From Roseinatronobacter alkalisoli (GTDB lineage Bacteria; Pseudomonadota; Alphaproteobacteria; Rhodobacterales; Rhodobacteraceae), in contig NZ_JAQZSM010000008.1 of NCBI RefSeq assembly GCF_028745735.1, positions 62,001-126,000 on the forward strand: DNA of 64,000 nt. Reading direction: 5' to 3'. Below are positions 20,013 to 28,465 of this stretch, in pieces (the stretch's first letter is position 1; each line of letters begins with the position of its first letter). The notes under the pieces were generated by a model. That model was not told the origin of the DNA. It did no database searches and saw only the letters and a list, made by a program, of their open reading frames with translations. Position numbers and translations under genes: made by a program.

Positions 20013-20777
20013 ATGATGCGTGATTTCTATGGCGTGACGCTGGACCATCCCTTGATGCTGGGCACGGCGCAATACCCGTCGCCTGCCGTGATGGAAGCTG
20101 CCTTTCGCGCATCGGGCGCGTCTGTGGCAACGGTATCGCTGCGCCGTGAAAGCGGGCAGGGGCAGGCGTTCTGGGACATTATCAGCGGCCTTGGCGTGCA
20201 TGTGCTGCCCAATACCGCCGGTTGCCACAGCGCGCGCGAAGCCATCACCACAGCCCGGATGGCGCGCGAGGTGTTTGAAACCAACTGGATCAAGCTGGAA
20301 GTCATCGGTCACGCCGACACATTGCAGCCTGATCCGTTCGGATTGCTGGAAGCGACAGAAATACTGGCCGCAGACGGGTTCGAGGTGTTCCCTTATACCA
20401 CTGAAGATCAGGTTCTGGCGCAGCGTCTGGTTGATGCGGGCTGCAAGGTGCTGATGCCCTGGGGTGCGCCCATCGGGTCTGGTCTGGGGCTGAACAACCG
20501 CTATGGGCTGAAAACCCTGCGCGCGGCTTTTCCTGACATCCCTTTGGTGGTTGATGCCGGTCTGGGCCTGCCCAGCCATGCGGCGGAAGCGATGGAACTG
20601 GGGTTCGATGCGGTCTTGCTGAATACCGCCGTGGCGCAGGCCGGCGACCCTGTGGCCATGGCGCGGGCATTCGGTATGGCCGCCAGCGCAGGGGCCTTGG
20701 CCTGTGCCGCCGACCCGATGGAGGCGCGCGACATGGCCGCCCCTTCAACCCCGTTGATCGGAAAGGCATGGCTATGA
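20013..20777 (+). CDS. thiG: Thiazole synthase ThiG
   Basis: Condenses 1-deoxy-D-xylulose-5-phosphate, dehydroglycine and ThiS-thiocarboxylate into the thiazole phosphate moiety; (beta/alpha)8 barrel, 254 residues. The Schiff-base lysine is in NWIKLEVIG. The phosphate-binding end has [15 protein letters not shown] and [30 protein letters not shown], both diagnostic. The start ATG 20013 follows AAGGAG with 4-5 bases spacing; an in-frame ATG at 20016 could serve equally. The 3' end overlaps thiE by 10 bases. Confidence 0.95.
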   Translation: MMRDFYGVTLDHPLMLGTAQYPSPAVMEAAFRASGASVATVSLRRESGQGQAFWDIISGLGVHVLPNTAGCHSAREAITTARMAREVFETNWIKLEVIGHADTLQPDPFGLLEATEILAADGFEVFPYTTEDQVLAQRLVDAGCKVLMPWGAPIGSGLGLNNRYGLKTLRAAFPDIPLVVDAGLGLPSHAAEAMELGFDAVLLNTAVAQAGDPVAMARAFGMAASAGALACAADPMEARDMAAPSTPLIGKAWL

Positions 20778-21370
20778 CATTACCCCGTTTCTATCCGGTT
20801 TTCGATTCCGTTGAATGGCTGGAACGCGCCCTGCCCCTTGGGGTGAAGCTGGTGCAACTGCGCATCAAGAACTGCGAACCTGACGCATTACGACTGGATA
20901 TCCGCGCGGGGCTTGCGCTTGCGCGCCAATATGGCGCGGTGCTTGTCGTCAATGATTACTGGCAACTGGCGATTGATGAAGGCGCGGACTGGCTGCATCT
21001 GGGGCAGGAAGATCTGGATAGCGCTGATCTGCCTGCCATTCGACGTGCTGGCCTGCGTCTGGGCATTTCCACCCATGACCATGCGGAGCTTGACCGCGCT
21101 TTGGCGCTGTCGCCTGACTATGTGGCCCTTGGCCCGGTTTACCCGACCATCCTGAAACAGATGAAATGGCACCAGCAGGGGTTGGAACGGGTCAGTGAAT
21201 GGAAGCGGCTGGTGGGCGATATTCCGTTATGCGCCATTGGTGGCATGTCGGTGGAACGCGCACCGGGCGCGTTTGCGGCAGGGGCGGATGTGATCGCAGC
21301 GGTCACCGATATCACCCTGAACCCCGATCCGGAACTGCGCATGCATGAATGGCTGGTGGCCTGCGCATGA
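20768..21370 (+). CDS. thiE: Thiamine phosphate synthase ThiE
   Basis: Joins HMP-pyrophosphate and thiazole phosphate to thiamin phosphate; TIM barrel of about 200 residues. Motifs seen: [10 protein letters not shown] (pyrophosphate-binding), [25 protein letters not shown] with the conserved Asn-Asp and Gly-Gln, [26 protein letters not shown] and [24 protein letters not shown]. It overlaps thiG and, through ATGA, thiF. AAAGG lies just ahead of the start; ATG 20774 is an alternative. Confidence 0.93.
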   Translation: MAMTLPRFYPVFDSVEWLERALPLGVKLVQLRIKNCEPDALRLDIRAGLALARQYGAVLVVNDYWQLAIDEGADWLHLGQEDLDSADLPAIRRAGLRLGISTHDHAELDRALALSPDYVALGPVYPTILKQMKWHQQGLERVSEWKRLVGDIPLCAIGGMSVERAPGAFAAGADVIAAVTDITLNPDPELRMHEWLVACA

Positions 21371-22320
21371 CCCGCTATGCCCGCCAGATGGTTCTGCCGG
21401 AAATTGGCGTGGACGGGCAGGCGCGGCTGGCGCGCGCCCATGTGCTGGTTGTGGGGGCCGGGGGGCTGGGGGTGCCGGTGCTGCAATACCTTGCCGGGGC
21501 TGGCGTCGGGCGCATTACGCTGGTCGATGGCGATACGGTGGAAACCTTCAATCTGCATCGCCAGCCGCTTTACCGTATCGATCAGCTGGGCCAGTCCAAG
21601 GCACTGGCTGCGGCGGCGGCATTATCGGCCCTGAACCCAGATGTCGCGGTCACCCCGCGTGTGGAATGGCTGGACCCCGCGACTGCGCCTGCGCTGGTGG
21701 CCGGGGCCGATCTGGTGCTGGATTGTGCCGATACATTCGCGGCCAGTCTGACATTATCCGACATCTGCCGCGACATGGGCAAACCCCTGATCACGGCATC
21801 TGCGCTGGCGCTGTCTGGCTATGTGGCGGGATGCTGTGGCGGGTCACCCAGCCTGCGCGCGATTTTCCCCGACCTGCCTGAACGCGGGGCGACATGCGCG
21901 ACTGCGGGGGTCATGGGGCCTGTGGTGGGGGCGATTGGCGCGTTGCAGGCGCAGATGGCGCTATCCGTGCTTCTGGGACTGACGCCCAGCCCGCTGGGCC
22001 AGCTTGTCAGCCTTGATGCGGTGCGCTGGCGCATGGGTGGCTTCCGGTTTGACCGTGCGCCGGAACCCCCCGCACCCTTGCCCTTCATCGCGCGCGGACA
22101 GATATGCGCAGATGATCTGCTGATCGACCTGCGCACAGAAGCGCCGCCCTTCAGCCCGGATGCGCGGCATATTCCGCCCGAAAACATCACCACTCTGACC
22201 CCGCCTGCGGATCGCCGTGTCGTACTGGCCTGTGCCACGGGTTTGCGCGCGCATAATGCGGGGCAGGCGCTGCAATCATGCTGGCAGGGTGAAATTGCCC
22301 TGCTGGCGCTGAACGACTGA
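21367..22320 (+). CDS. thiF: ThiF/MoeB/HesA-family adenylyltransferase with degenerate C-terminal rhodanese-like region
   Basis: E1-like enzyme that adenylates the ThiS C-terminus; 317 residues. The ATP-binding motif is VLVVGAGGLGVPVLQYLAGAGVGRITLVDGDTVE, followed by NLHRQPLYR and the LDCADTFAASL Asp. A single Cys pair area (GCCGGSPSLRA...GATCATAGVMGP) contains the usual catalytic or thiol residues. The last roughly 80 residues (DDLLIDLRTEAPP...RRVVLACATGLRAHNAGQAL) resemble a short rhodanese domain with a Cys in the position of the active loop, so it may also carry sulfur. It is translationally coupled to thiE. Confidence 0.88.
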   Translation: MTRYARQMVLPEIGVDGQARLARAHVLVVGAGGLGVPVLQYLAGAGVGRITLVDGDTVETFNLHRQPLYRIDQLGQSKALAAAAALSALNPDVAVTPRVEWLDPATAPALVAGADLVLDCADTFAASLTLSDICRDMGKPLITASALALSGYVAGCCGGSPSLRAIFPDLPERGATCATAGVMGPVVGAIGALQAQMALSVLLGLTPSPLGQLVSLDAVRWRMGGFRFDRAPEPPAPLPFIARGQICADDLLIDLRTEAPPFSPDARHIPPENITTLTPPADRRVVLACATGLRAHNAGQALQSCWQGEIALLALND

Positions 22321-22333
22321 AGAAAGGAACACC

Positions 22334-23284
22334 ATGAAATACCCGTTTGCCGCGCTGGCGCTTGTCGTCACCACTGCCCTGCCAGCCGCAGCACAGGACC
22401 GCCTTAGCGTGATGCTGGACTGGTTTGTAAACCCCGACCACGCGCCCATCATTCTTGCGCAGGAACTGGGCTATTTCGCAGATGCGGGGCTGGAGGTGGA
22501 AACCGTTACCCCCTCGGACCCCAATGACCCGCCGCGCATGGTTGCGGCCGGCCGTGTCGATCTGGCGATTTCCTATCAGCCGCAACTGCATCTCAGCCGC
22601 CATAACGACCTGCCCCTGCGCCGGGTGGGGACGCTGATTTCCACACCGCTGACATGCCTTGTGGTACTTGCGGACGGGCCGGTTCAGGACATGGCAGATC
22701 TGCGCGGCGGCAAAGTGGGCTTTGCCGTGGCCGGTGTGCAGGAAGTGATGCTGAATGCCATGCTGGCCCATAACGGGCTGGAACCGGGTGATGTCGAGCA
22801 GATCAATATCGGCTGGTCCATTTCGCCCGCGCTGATGTCGGGACAGGTGGATGGTGTGATCGGGGCATTCCGGAATTTCGAGTTGAACCAGCTGCAGATC
22901 GAAGGCACCGAAGGGCGCTGCTTCTACCCCGAAGCGGAAGGCGTGCCTGCCTATGACGAATTGATCTATGTCGCCAACCCCGACCGCATGGATGCGCAGG
23001 TGATCGCGCGTTTTCTGGATGCGACGGAGCGCGCGACGGGCTTCATCCTGAATCACCCCCAGCAGGCATGGAATATATTTTCGGCCACCGCAGCCGAATT
23101 GCAGACCGAACTGAACATCCGCGCCTGGGGTGACACATGGCCACGTTTCGCCACACGCCCCGCCGCCCTTGACGCAGGCCGCTATGCCCGGTTCGAAGCG
23201 TTTCTGGCGCAGCGTGGGGCAACAGCAGGTGGGTTGCCGGTCAGTGAACTGGCAGTTGATGTGACAGCAGGGGGCGGGGAATGA
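22334..23284 (+). CDS. thiY: HMP-precursor ABC transporter, periplasmic binding protein (ThiY-like)
   Basis: Substrate-binding protein of the NMT1/THI5-like family, 316 residues, with a clear signal peptide (MKYPFAALALVVTTALPAAAQ, cleavage after about residue 20). The family hallmark SVMLDWFVNPDHAPIILAQELGYFADAGLEVE follows the signal, and DPPRMVAAGRVDLAISYQPQL lines the pocket. It should deliver a pyrimidine such as N-formyl-4-amino-5-aminomethyl-2-methylpyrimidine to the ThiX/ThiZ transporter encoded just downstream. AAAGGA lies 7 bases before the ATG. The exact ligand is inferred from the operon. Confidence 0.9.
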   Translation: MKYPFAALALVVTTALPAAAQDRLSVMLDWFVNPDHAPIILAQELGYFADAGLEVETVTPSDPNDPPRMVAAGRVDLAISYQPQLHLSRHNDLPLRRVGTLISTPLTCLVVLADGPVQDMADLRGGKVGFAVAGVQEVMLNAMLAHNGLEPGDVEQINIGWSISPALMSGQVDGVIGAFRNFELNQLQIEGTEGRCFYPEAEGVPAYDELIYVANPDRMDAQVIARFLDATERATGFILNHPQQAWNIFSATAAELQTELNIRAWGDTWPRFATRPAALDAGRYARFEAFLAQRGATAGGLPVSELAVDVTAGGGE

Positions 23285-23955
23285 CCGCGCCGGATTATGG
23301 CCGTGCTTTTGCCCTGTGGCGGGATCAGGCACCACAATGGCGCGAATACACGCATCATGCCTTTGTCGAAGCGGTGCGGCAGGGGGATTTGCCACGCCCG
23401 AATTTCCTGCATTACCTGCAACAGGATTATGTTTTCCTGATGCATTTTTCCCGCGCATGGGCCTTGGCTGCAGTCAAAGCCGACAGCTTGTCGGAAATGC
23501 GCGCGGCATCCGCCACGGTCCATGCGCTGGTCCATCACGAAATGCCTCTGCATGTGGAAATCTGCGCGAGAGAGGGGATTGATGCCGCAGAACTGGAAGC
23601 CACTGTCGAAGCGCCCGCCAATCTGGCCTATACCCGTTATGTGCTGGAAGCGGGCTATTCGGGGGATTTTCTGGACCTGATGGCAACGCTTGCGCCCTGT
23701 GTGCTGGGCTATGGCGAAATCGGTGCGCGGCTGGCGGGGTCTGGCGGGCCGTATTCGGACTGGATCGAAACCTATGGGGGTGCGGGGTATCAGCAATTGT
23801 GCCACGATGTGGGCGCGTTGATTGATGATGCGCTGGTCCATCGTCTGGGTGCACAATGGCATAGCCTGCCGCGCGCTGCCCGCCTGTCAGACCATTTCGC
23901 GATGGCCACACGGCTGGAAGTGGGGTTCTGGGACATGGGGCTTGCGGGCGTATGA
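23281..23955 (+). CDS. tenA: TenA-family thiaminase II / aminopyrimidine aminohydrolase
   Basis: All-helical enzyme of 224 residues that hydrolyses 4-amino-5-aminomethyl-2-methylpyrimidine (a thiamin breakdown product) to HMP. Motifs include FLHYLQQDYVFLMHFSRAWALA near the N-terminus, HHEMPLHVEICAREGI, YTRYVLEAGYSGDFLDLMATLAPCVLGYGEIG with the active-site Cys, and a C-terminal Glu in RLEVGFWDMG. Since the Cys is present it belongs to the TenA_C class. It starts by overlapping thiY (ATGA). Its place between the binding-protein and ATPase genes of the pyrimidine importer fits salvage of imported pyrimidine. Confidence 0.92.
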   Translation: MTAPDYGRAFALWRDQAPQWREYTHHAFVEAVRQGDLPRPNFLHYLQQDYVFLMHFSRAWALAAVKADSLSEMRAASATVHALVHHEMPLHVEICAREGIDAAELEATVEAPANLAYTRYVLEAGYSGDFLDLMATLAPCVLGYGEIGARLAGSGGPYSDWIETYGGAGYQQLCHDVGALIDDALVHRLGAQWHSLPRAARLSDHFAMATRLEVGFWDMGLAGV

Positions 23956-24683
23956 CCGCGCCGGGCCTGCACCTGCATGGCGATTTATGGCTGGAGACTG
24001 CGCCACTGATCCGCAATCTGGCGCTGGATTTCCCCGCAGGGCGGTGGTCCTGCCTTCTGGGGTCGTCCGGGGTCGGGAAATCCACACTGGGGCGGTTGAT
24101 CGCGGGTCTGCCGGGGCCGTTCCGGTTGCAAGGGGCGTGCCGGTCCAGCGATGGGGTGTCCCTGCGGGGACAGGTTGCCATGATGGCGCAGGACGGGCAG
24201 CTTTTGCCATGGGCGAGTGTGCTGCACAATGTCACCATTGGCGCACGTTTGCGCGGTGACAAACCTGATACCGCCCGCGCCCGTGCCTTGCTGGCGGAAC
24301 TGGGACTGGTGGGAATGGCACATCGCCGCCCCGGAACATTGTCGGGCGGACAGCGCCAGCGTGTCGCGCTGGCGCGCACCTTGATAGAGGATTGCCCCGT
24401 CGTGGTGCTGGATGAACCATTCTCGGCGCTGGATGCGGCAACCAGACTGGCAATGCAGGATCTGGCGGCGCGCATGCTGGCCACGCGCACTGTTGTTCTG
24501 ATTACCCATGACCCGTTGGAAGCGGTGCGGCTGGCGGACCGGGCATGGCTGCTGTCCTCCGGCGGGGCAGAAGCGCTGGACCTGCCCGCAACCGCGCCGC
24601 CCCCGCGCAGCTACTGCGATGATGCAACACTGGCGATGCAGGCACGCCTGCTGGCGCGGTTGCAGGGCATGCAGGCGGCATGA
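23952..24683 (+). CDS. thiZ: HMP-precursor ABC transporter, ATP-binding protein (ThiZ-like)
   Basis: ABC ATPase of 243 residues. Walker A is GSSGVGKST, the Q-loop is MMAQDGQLLPWASV, the signature is LSGGQRQRVALARTL, Walker B with D-loop is VVVLDEPFSALDAAT, and the switch His is in VLITHDPLEAVRLADR. It resembles the nitrate/sulfonate/taurine/thiamin-precursor class that works with an NMT1-type binding protein. It overlaps tenA at the start and thiX at the end (ATGA at both), so it is tightly coupled within the operon. Confidence 0.92.
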   Translation: MTAPGLHLHGDLWLETAPLIRNLALDFPAGRWSCLLGSSGVGKSTLGRLIAGLPGPFRLQGACRSSDGVSLRGQVAMMAQDGQLLPWASVLHNVTIGARLRGDKPDTARARALLAELGLVGMAHRRPGTLSGGQRQRVALARTLIEDCPVVVLDEPFSALDAATRLAMQDLAARMLATRTVVLITHDPLEAVRLADRAWLLSSGGAEALDLPATAPPPRSYCDDATLAMQARLLARLQGMQAA

Positions 24684-25444
24684 TCGGCGCGTTTGGGGCC
24701 TTTTTGCGCGGCCTGCTGGCACTGGGGTTCGGTCTGGCGCTGTGGCAGGGCGTGGTCTGGGCCAGTGGCGTGCCGTCCTTCATCCTGCCCGGCCCCGCCC
24801 GCGTCGCCGAAAGCCTGTGGGCCAATGCGGCCATGCTGGCGCAGAATGCGCGGTTTACTGCGGTCAATCTGTTGACCGGGCTGGCCGCAGGTGTGGCCCT
24901 TGGGGTGGCAACCGCGCTGAACCTTGCGCTGTCACCCGGTGCGCGCCTGTTGCTGCGCCCGATGCTGATTTTCGCGCAGGCCGTTCCGGTTTTTGCGCTG
25001 GCCCCTGTGGTGACATTATGGCTGGGCTATGGGGCGCCGTCCAAGATTGTGATGGTCATGCTGGTGATCTATTTTCCCGTCACATCGGCATTTTTCGACG
25101 GTCTGATGCGGTTGCCCGCACCGCTGGCGGATATGGCGCAGCTAATGCGGGCGACACCCGTGCGACGCCTGATCTGGATGCAGGTGCCGCATGCACTGCC
25201 GTCGCTGGCATCGGGCTTGCGCCTTGCGGTGGTCTATGCGCCTTTCGCGGTGGTGATCGGTGAATGGGTGGGGTCGTCGCGGGGGCTGGGTTACCTGATG
25301 TTGATGGCGAATGGTCGCGGGCAGACCGACCTGATGTTTGCATCCCTTGTCGTTCTGGCGGCCCTTAGCCTTATACTGTTTCTGACATTTGAAACCATCA
25401 TAGGCAGACTGGCCCGCCCCGGCCGGAAGGGCAGGGTCGGGTGA
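24680..25444 (+). CDS. thiX: HMP-precursor ABC transporter, permease (ThiX-like)
   Basis: Inner-membrane permease of 254 residues in the BPD_transp_1 family, with six hydrophobic segments. The cytoplasmic EAA-like loop is DMAQLMRATPVRRLIWMQVPHALPSLASGLRLA, which docks the ATPase. It is the last gene of the thiamin operon and is followed by a 240-base convergent gap that holds a copy of the dispersed repeat. Confidence 0.91.
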   Translation: MIGAFGAFLRGLLALGFGLALWQGVVWASGVPSFILPGPARVAESLWANAAMLAQNARFTAVNLLTGLAAGVALGVATALNLALSPGARLLLRPMLIFAQAVPVFALAPVVTLWLGYGAPSKIVMVMLVIYFPVTSAFFDGLMRLPAPLADMAQLMRATPVRRLIWMQVPHALPSLASGLRLAVVYAPFAVVIGEWVGSSRGLGYLMLMANGRGQTDLMFASLVVLAALSLILFLTFETIIGRLARPGRKGRVG

Positions 25445-25469
25445 CCACCTGTCTGTTCGCTGCGGTCTG

Positions 25470-25645
25470 ATCTGAAACGGTCATTGGGCCCCCAAAGGCG
25501 CGGGGCAAAGGCCGATACCGCCAGCGTCACACCAAGACTTGGTTGTCGGAGTATGCCGCCTGCATAAAGTGAGCGTCTCCAACGTGGGATCGGCAGACCC
25601 CGGCCCGCCGATAGCGCGGGCTTTATACGCAGCCCAAAGACCCCT
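25470..25645 (+). repeat. MITE-like intergenic repeat, copy 1 (internally shortened)
   Basis: The right-hand 99 bases (25524-25622) align without gaps to 48173-48271. The 76-base core 25547-25622 shows about 5 mismatches by eye. The left part (CATTGGG..CCAAA.GCG.GG.GCAAAGGCCG, from 25471) also matches the start of the second copy, but about 80 bases in between are missing here. The ends are degenerate compared with copy 2. It lies between convergent genes, thiX (+) and a glycosyltransferase gene (-). Confidence 0.7.
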
Positions 25646-25686
25646 GCTCACCTGAAACAACGCGGGCTTGCGGGCCCCTCTGACGT

Positions 25687-26520
25687 TCAGCGCCCGCGCG
25701 CCCAATGGGTGCTGTCGCGTTTACGCGTTAGCCGCACAATAACCGAGACAAATCCATAGACACAAAACCCGACAGGGTCGGCCTTCAGCAAGGCCAGAAA
25801 ATCGGGGTGTGGTTTGTCTTCGTTCTGCATCAGGGCGGGGAACAGCGCTGCCAGCTGCGCAGTGCCCTGATCCTGCCTGCGCCGCACGCGGACCAGCCGC
25901 GCCAGACCTTCGGTCATTGGCCAGTCATATCGGGCGTTCACTTGCATACGTTCCTGCGGGGTGAACTGCAACCTGACGAAGGTATCGTCGGAAATGATGT
26001 CGGGAAACTGCCCCCAGCGCTGCCGCCCCGCAGCATTGACTGCGAACAGGCCAAAGCCTGCGGCCTGCATTCTGGCGAAGGGCAGGCGTTGCCAGAAGCG
26101 GGCATAGCGTGCGGTAACCCAACTGGCGGGGGCGGGAATCTGCGCTGTGCCAGCCGCATAGCGCGGCTGATCAACCGATAATGCGCTGGCCAATTCGGCC
26201 AGCAGATCGGGGCTGACGACAACATCTGCATCCAGATAAACGCGGATATGCCCGCTTGCGCGCTGCTCTCCTGCGTTCAATGCCCTGATCTTGCCGCCTT
26301 CGGGCAGGTCCAGAACATGAAGCGACCAGCCGCGCGATTGCGCCATCGCGGTGAAACCCTGCGCGATTGTGGCAGTGTCATCCCTGCAGCCATTGGCAAC
26401 AACCACAACTTCCAGTCCGTGCTGCGGCAGCGGGCGGGACGCCAGAACAGCCTTCAGGCAAGTGCCGATATATTGCCCTTCGTTGCTGGCAGGAATGATG
26501 ACGGACACAAGACCGGTCAT
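25687..26520 (-). CDS. Family 2 glycosyltransferase
   Basis: GT-A fold glycosyltransferase of 277 residues that would transfer a sugar from a nucleotide sugar during surface polysaccharide or glycolipid assembly. N-terminal VSVIIPASNEGQYIGTCLKAVLAS binds the nucleotide, and the metal-binding DxD-type motif is VYLDADVVVS. The acceptor-side acidic motif appears as ISDDTFVRLQF. A hydrophobic stretch near the C-terminus (VGFCVYGFVSVIVRL) may anchor it to the membrane. It is the last of three minus-strand genes (WecG-like, SGNH-like, this one), 43 bases after the SGNH-like gene. Donor and acceptor are unknown. Confidence 0.85.
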   Translation of the reverse strand: MTGLVSVIIPASNEGQYIGTCLKAVLASRPLPQHGLEVVVVANGCRDDTATIAQGFTAMAQSRGWSLHVLDLPEGGKIRALNAGEQRASGHIRVYLDADVVVSPDLLAELASALSVDQPRYAAGTAQIPAPASWVTARYARFWQRLPFARMQAAGFGLFAVNAAGRQRWGQFPDIISDDTFVRLQFTPQERMQVNARYDWPMTEGLARLVRVRRRQDQGTAQLAALFPALMQNEDKPHPDFLALLKADPVGFCVYGFVSVIVRLTRKRDSTHWARGR

Positions 26521-26563
26521 GGCCGCGCGCCCCGCATGTGTTCACTACAGCCAGTGCAAAGTG

Positions 26564-27565
26564 TCATTGCGTGGCCCTTTGCATGTGCGGATTGGCAATC
26601 GCCAGCCCCGTTTCCGGCACGGATTGCACGACCGACCAGACGATAGCCTGCATCAGGTCCGCCAGTTCATTCGATGGGGCCTGCGCGGGGCTGCCATCGG
26701 CACGCAGAAGTGCATGCGGCAATCCGCGCGGGTCCTGGTGATACAGCACTGCAAAATGCGTAAGCGCGACCAGATATTTCCCCATATCGCTCAGGTGGAT
26801 GGGGTCCAACTCGCCCGTGGGGGTGCGGGCAAACAGGGCGGTGTGGTCGGGCATACCGGCCAGCCCGCCCTGTGCTGCCACCGCGCGGGTCAGGGCGGCC
26901 ATGACGCGGCCTGCCGGGATGACATGGATGACGCCTGTATCGGGCTGCGCCATCGCGCCCGCCAGAATGGTCCCTTCCCACAGGGTTTCCGGGTCATTGT
27001 CCAGCCGGTGCAGCCAGTCGTCCAATGTGGTCAGATGGGGCCATGATTCATACATGTAAATGCGTATACCGGGCGCATTCCGGCGGGCCGTTGCGGCCCA
27101 TAATGCAGTGTGGCGCGGGGAGTCGTGCCAGCGGATGGCATCGTTCAGTTCGACCATCTCGGTCATGATGAAGGCGTCATATGCGCCTGATTCCAGCGCT
27201 TCATGCGGGTCGCGCCATGTCTGTTGCGTGGCGTTCATTTCCGCAAACCCGTTCACCGGATGCGCGGGATCCCAATGGTCGCGCAGGCTGCTGCCCCAGC
27301 CCAGCTGACTGTGAAAGCCATGCCCGGCAAAGCCCGCGCTTTCGGCCAGTTGCGCGATGAACGCGGGCATATCATGGCCCACAAGGCTGTGGCCAAGGTG
27401 GTACACTGGCAGTCCGGTTGCCGGTGCGGGCAGCGGGTGTGCGTAACTTGCGCGAAATGCATCGTCCGTCAGCTGTGCGGGGGGGCGTGGGTACAGCCAC
27501 CACAGTCCTGCACCTGCGACACCTGACAAGCCCGCCATGCCCAAAACCGCGCCGCGCCGGTTCAT
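26564..27565 (-). CDS. Exported SGNH-like hydrolase
   Basis: Protein of 333 residues with an N-terminal Arg-Arg followed by a hydrophobic run (MNRRGAVLGMAGLSGVAGAG), which suggests Tat export or a membrane anchor. Two SGNH-hydrolase features can be seen: a block-I-like GHSL with candidate nucleophile Ser60, and a block-V-like DPIHLS with candidate Asp254 and His257. Members often add or remove acyl groups on carbohydrates. Because the gene is sandwiched between two glycosyltransferase genes, modification of a surface polysaccharide is a fair inference. The start ATG 27565 overlaps the stop of the upstream gene (ATGA). The family call rests on short motifs only. Confidence 0.62.
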   Translation of the reverse strand: MNRRGAVLGMAGLSGVAGAGLWWLYPRPPAQLTDDAFRASYAHPLPAPATGLPVYHLGHSLVGHDMPAFIAQLAESAGFAGHGFHSQLGWGSSLRDHWDPAHPVNGFAEMNATQQTWRDPHEALESGAYDAFIMTEMVELNDAIRWHDSPRHTALWAATARRNAPGIRIYMYESWPHLTTLDDWLHRLDNDPETLWEGTILAGAMAQPDTGVIHVIPAGRVMAALTRAVAAQGGLAGMPDHTALFARTPTGELDPIHLSDMGKYLVALTHFAVLYHQDPRGLPHALLRADGSPAQAPSNELADLMQAIVWSVVQSVPETGLAIANPHMQRATQ

Positions 27566-28344
27566 AGGTCTTGCCCCGTTTTTGCCAGGCGTGCAGCGCG
27601 TCTGGCCCGCCACAGAAACACCAGGTTGCCGATGACATAGCGGCCGAACATGCGGCGCGGTTCCATCGCCAACCGCCACGCCCATTCCATCCGTATGCGT
27701 CGTATCCAGCGCGGGGCACGCCGCACCCGCCCGGCCAGAAAATCAAACAGCGCGCCCACGCCCATAACCAGCCGGGGGCGCAGGGCGGGTGCGTACTGTG
27801 CAAGCCAAAGATCCTGCAAAGGCACACCCATCGCCACCAGAAGAATGTCCGCCCCGCTGTCATTGATGGTGGGAATGGCCACCTCGGGGGTGGCTTGTGC
27901 AAAACCGTCCAGCGTTCCGGCAATGCGCAGATCAGGGAAGGACCGCGACAATGCATTTGCCGCATCTGCGGCGACGCCTGCCTGCCCCCCAAGCAAAAAA
28001 ACCGATAATCCGCGGCGCGCGGCTTCCGCCAGAAGCAGTGGGCACAGGTCGGTTCCGTTCAGATTGGCGGCCAGACGTGCCCCCTGCCAGCGCGCGGCCA
28101 GGTCAATGCCCGCCCCGTCGGGCAACAACAGATCGGCGCTGTCCAACGCGCGCCGGTATGCGGGGTTCCGGTATGCGACATTGACGCAATGCGCATTGAC
28201 GAAGGCCGCACGACATTTTGCCCGCCCCAGAAGCGCTCCGACTGCTTGCGCCTCTGACGCACTCAGCAAGGGCAGCCCGAAAAGCCGGATCAGCACATCC
28301 GTGCTGTTCCCGTCGTCACGCACTGGGTGGCATTGCTGCGACAT
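27562..28344 (-). CDS. WecG/TagA/CpsF-family glycosyltransferase
   Basis: GT26 glycosyltransferase of 260 residues, the family that adds N-acetylmannosamine(uronic acid) or a related sugar to an undecaprenyl-linked acceptor. Signatures are FVNAHCVNVAYRNPAYRRALDSADLLLPDGAGI with the conserved Asp-Gly, FLLGGQAGVAADAA and DILLVAMGVPLQDLWLAQYAPAL followed by VMGVGALFDFLAGRVRRAPRWI. I choose ATG 28344 because AGGAA lies 6 bases upstream; ATG 28377 is in frame but has no ribosome-binding site. First gene of the three-gene polysaccharide set, 121 bases downstream of carB. Confidence 0.9.
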   Translation of the reverse strand: MSQQCHPVRDDGNSTDVLIRLFGLPLLSASEAQAVGALLGRAKCRAAFVNAHCVNVAYRNPAYRRALDSADLLLPDGAGIDLAARWQGARLAANLNGTDLCPLLLAEAARRGLSVFLLGGQAGVAADAANALSRSFPDLRIAGTLDGFAQATPEVAIPTINDSGADILLVAMGVPLQDLWLAQYAPALRPRLVMGVGALFDFLAGRVRRAPRWIRRIRMEWAWRLAMEPRRMFGRYVIGNLVFLWRARRAARLAKTGQDL

Positions 28345-28465
28345 AGGCGTTCCTGGTCCCGCAAGTTTGACAGTCATAATGTCAGATCATGGCCTGAAAT
28401 TCTGGCAGAAGTAGGGACAGACCACCATAATTCTTTTGCATGGGCACCAAGGGACGATGCGCACC

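Noticed and set aside
22187-23458. 423-codon minus-strand open frame
   Set aside because: It runs opposite thiF, thiY and tenA, which all have clear family motifs; its own sequence has none.
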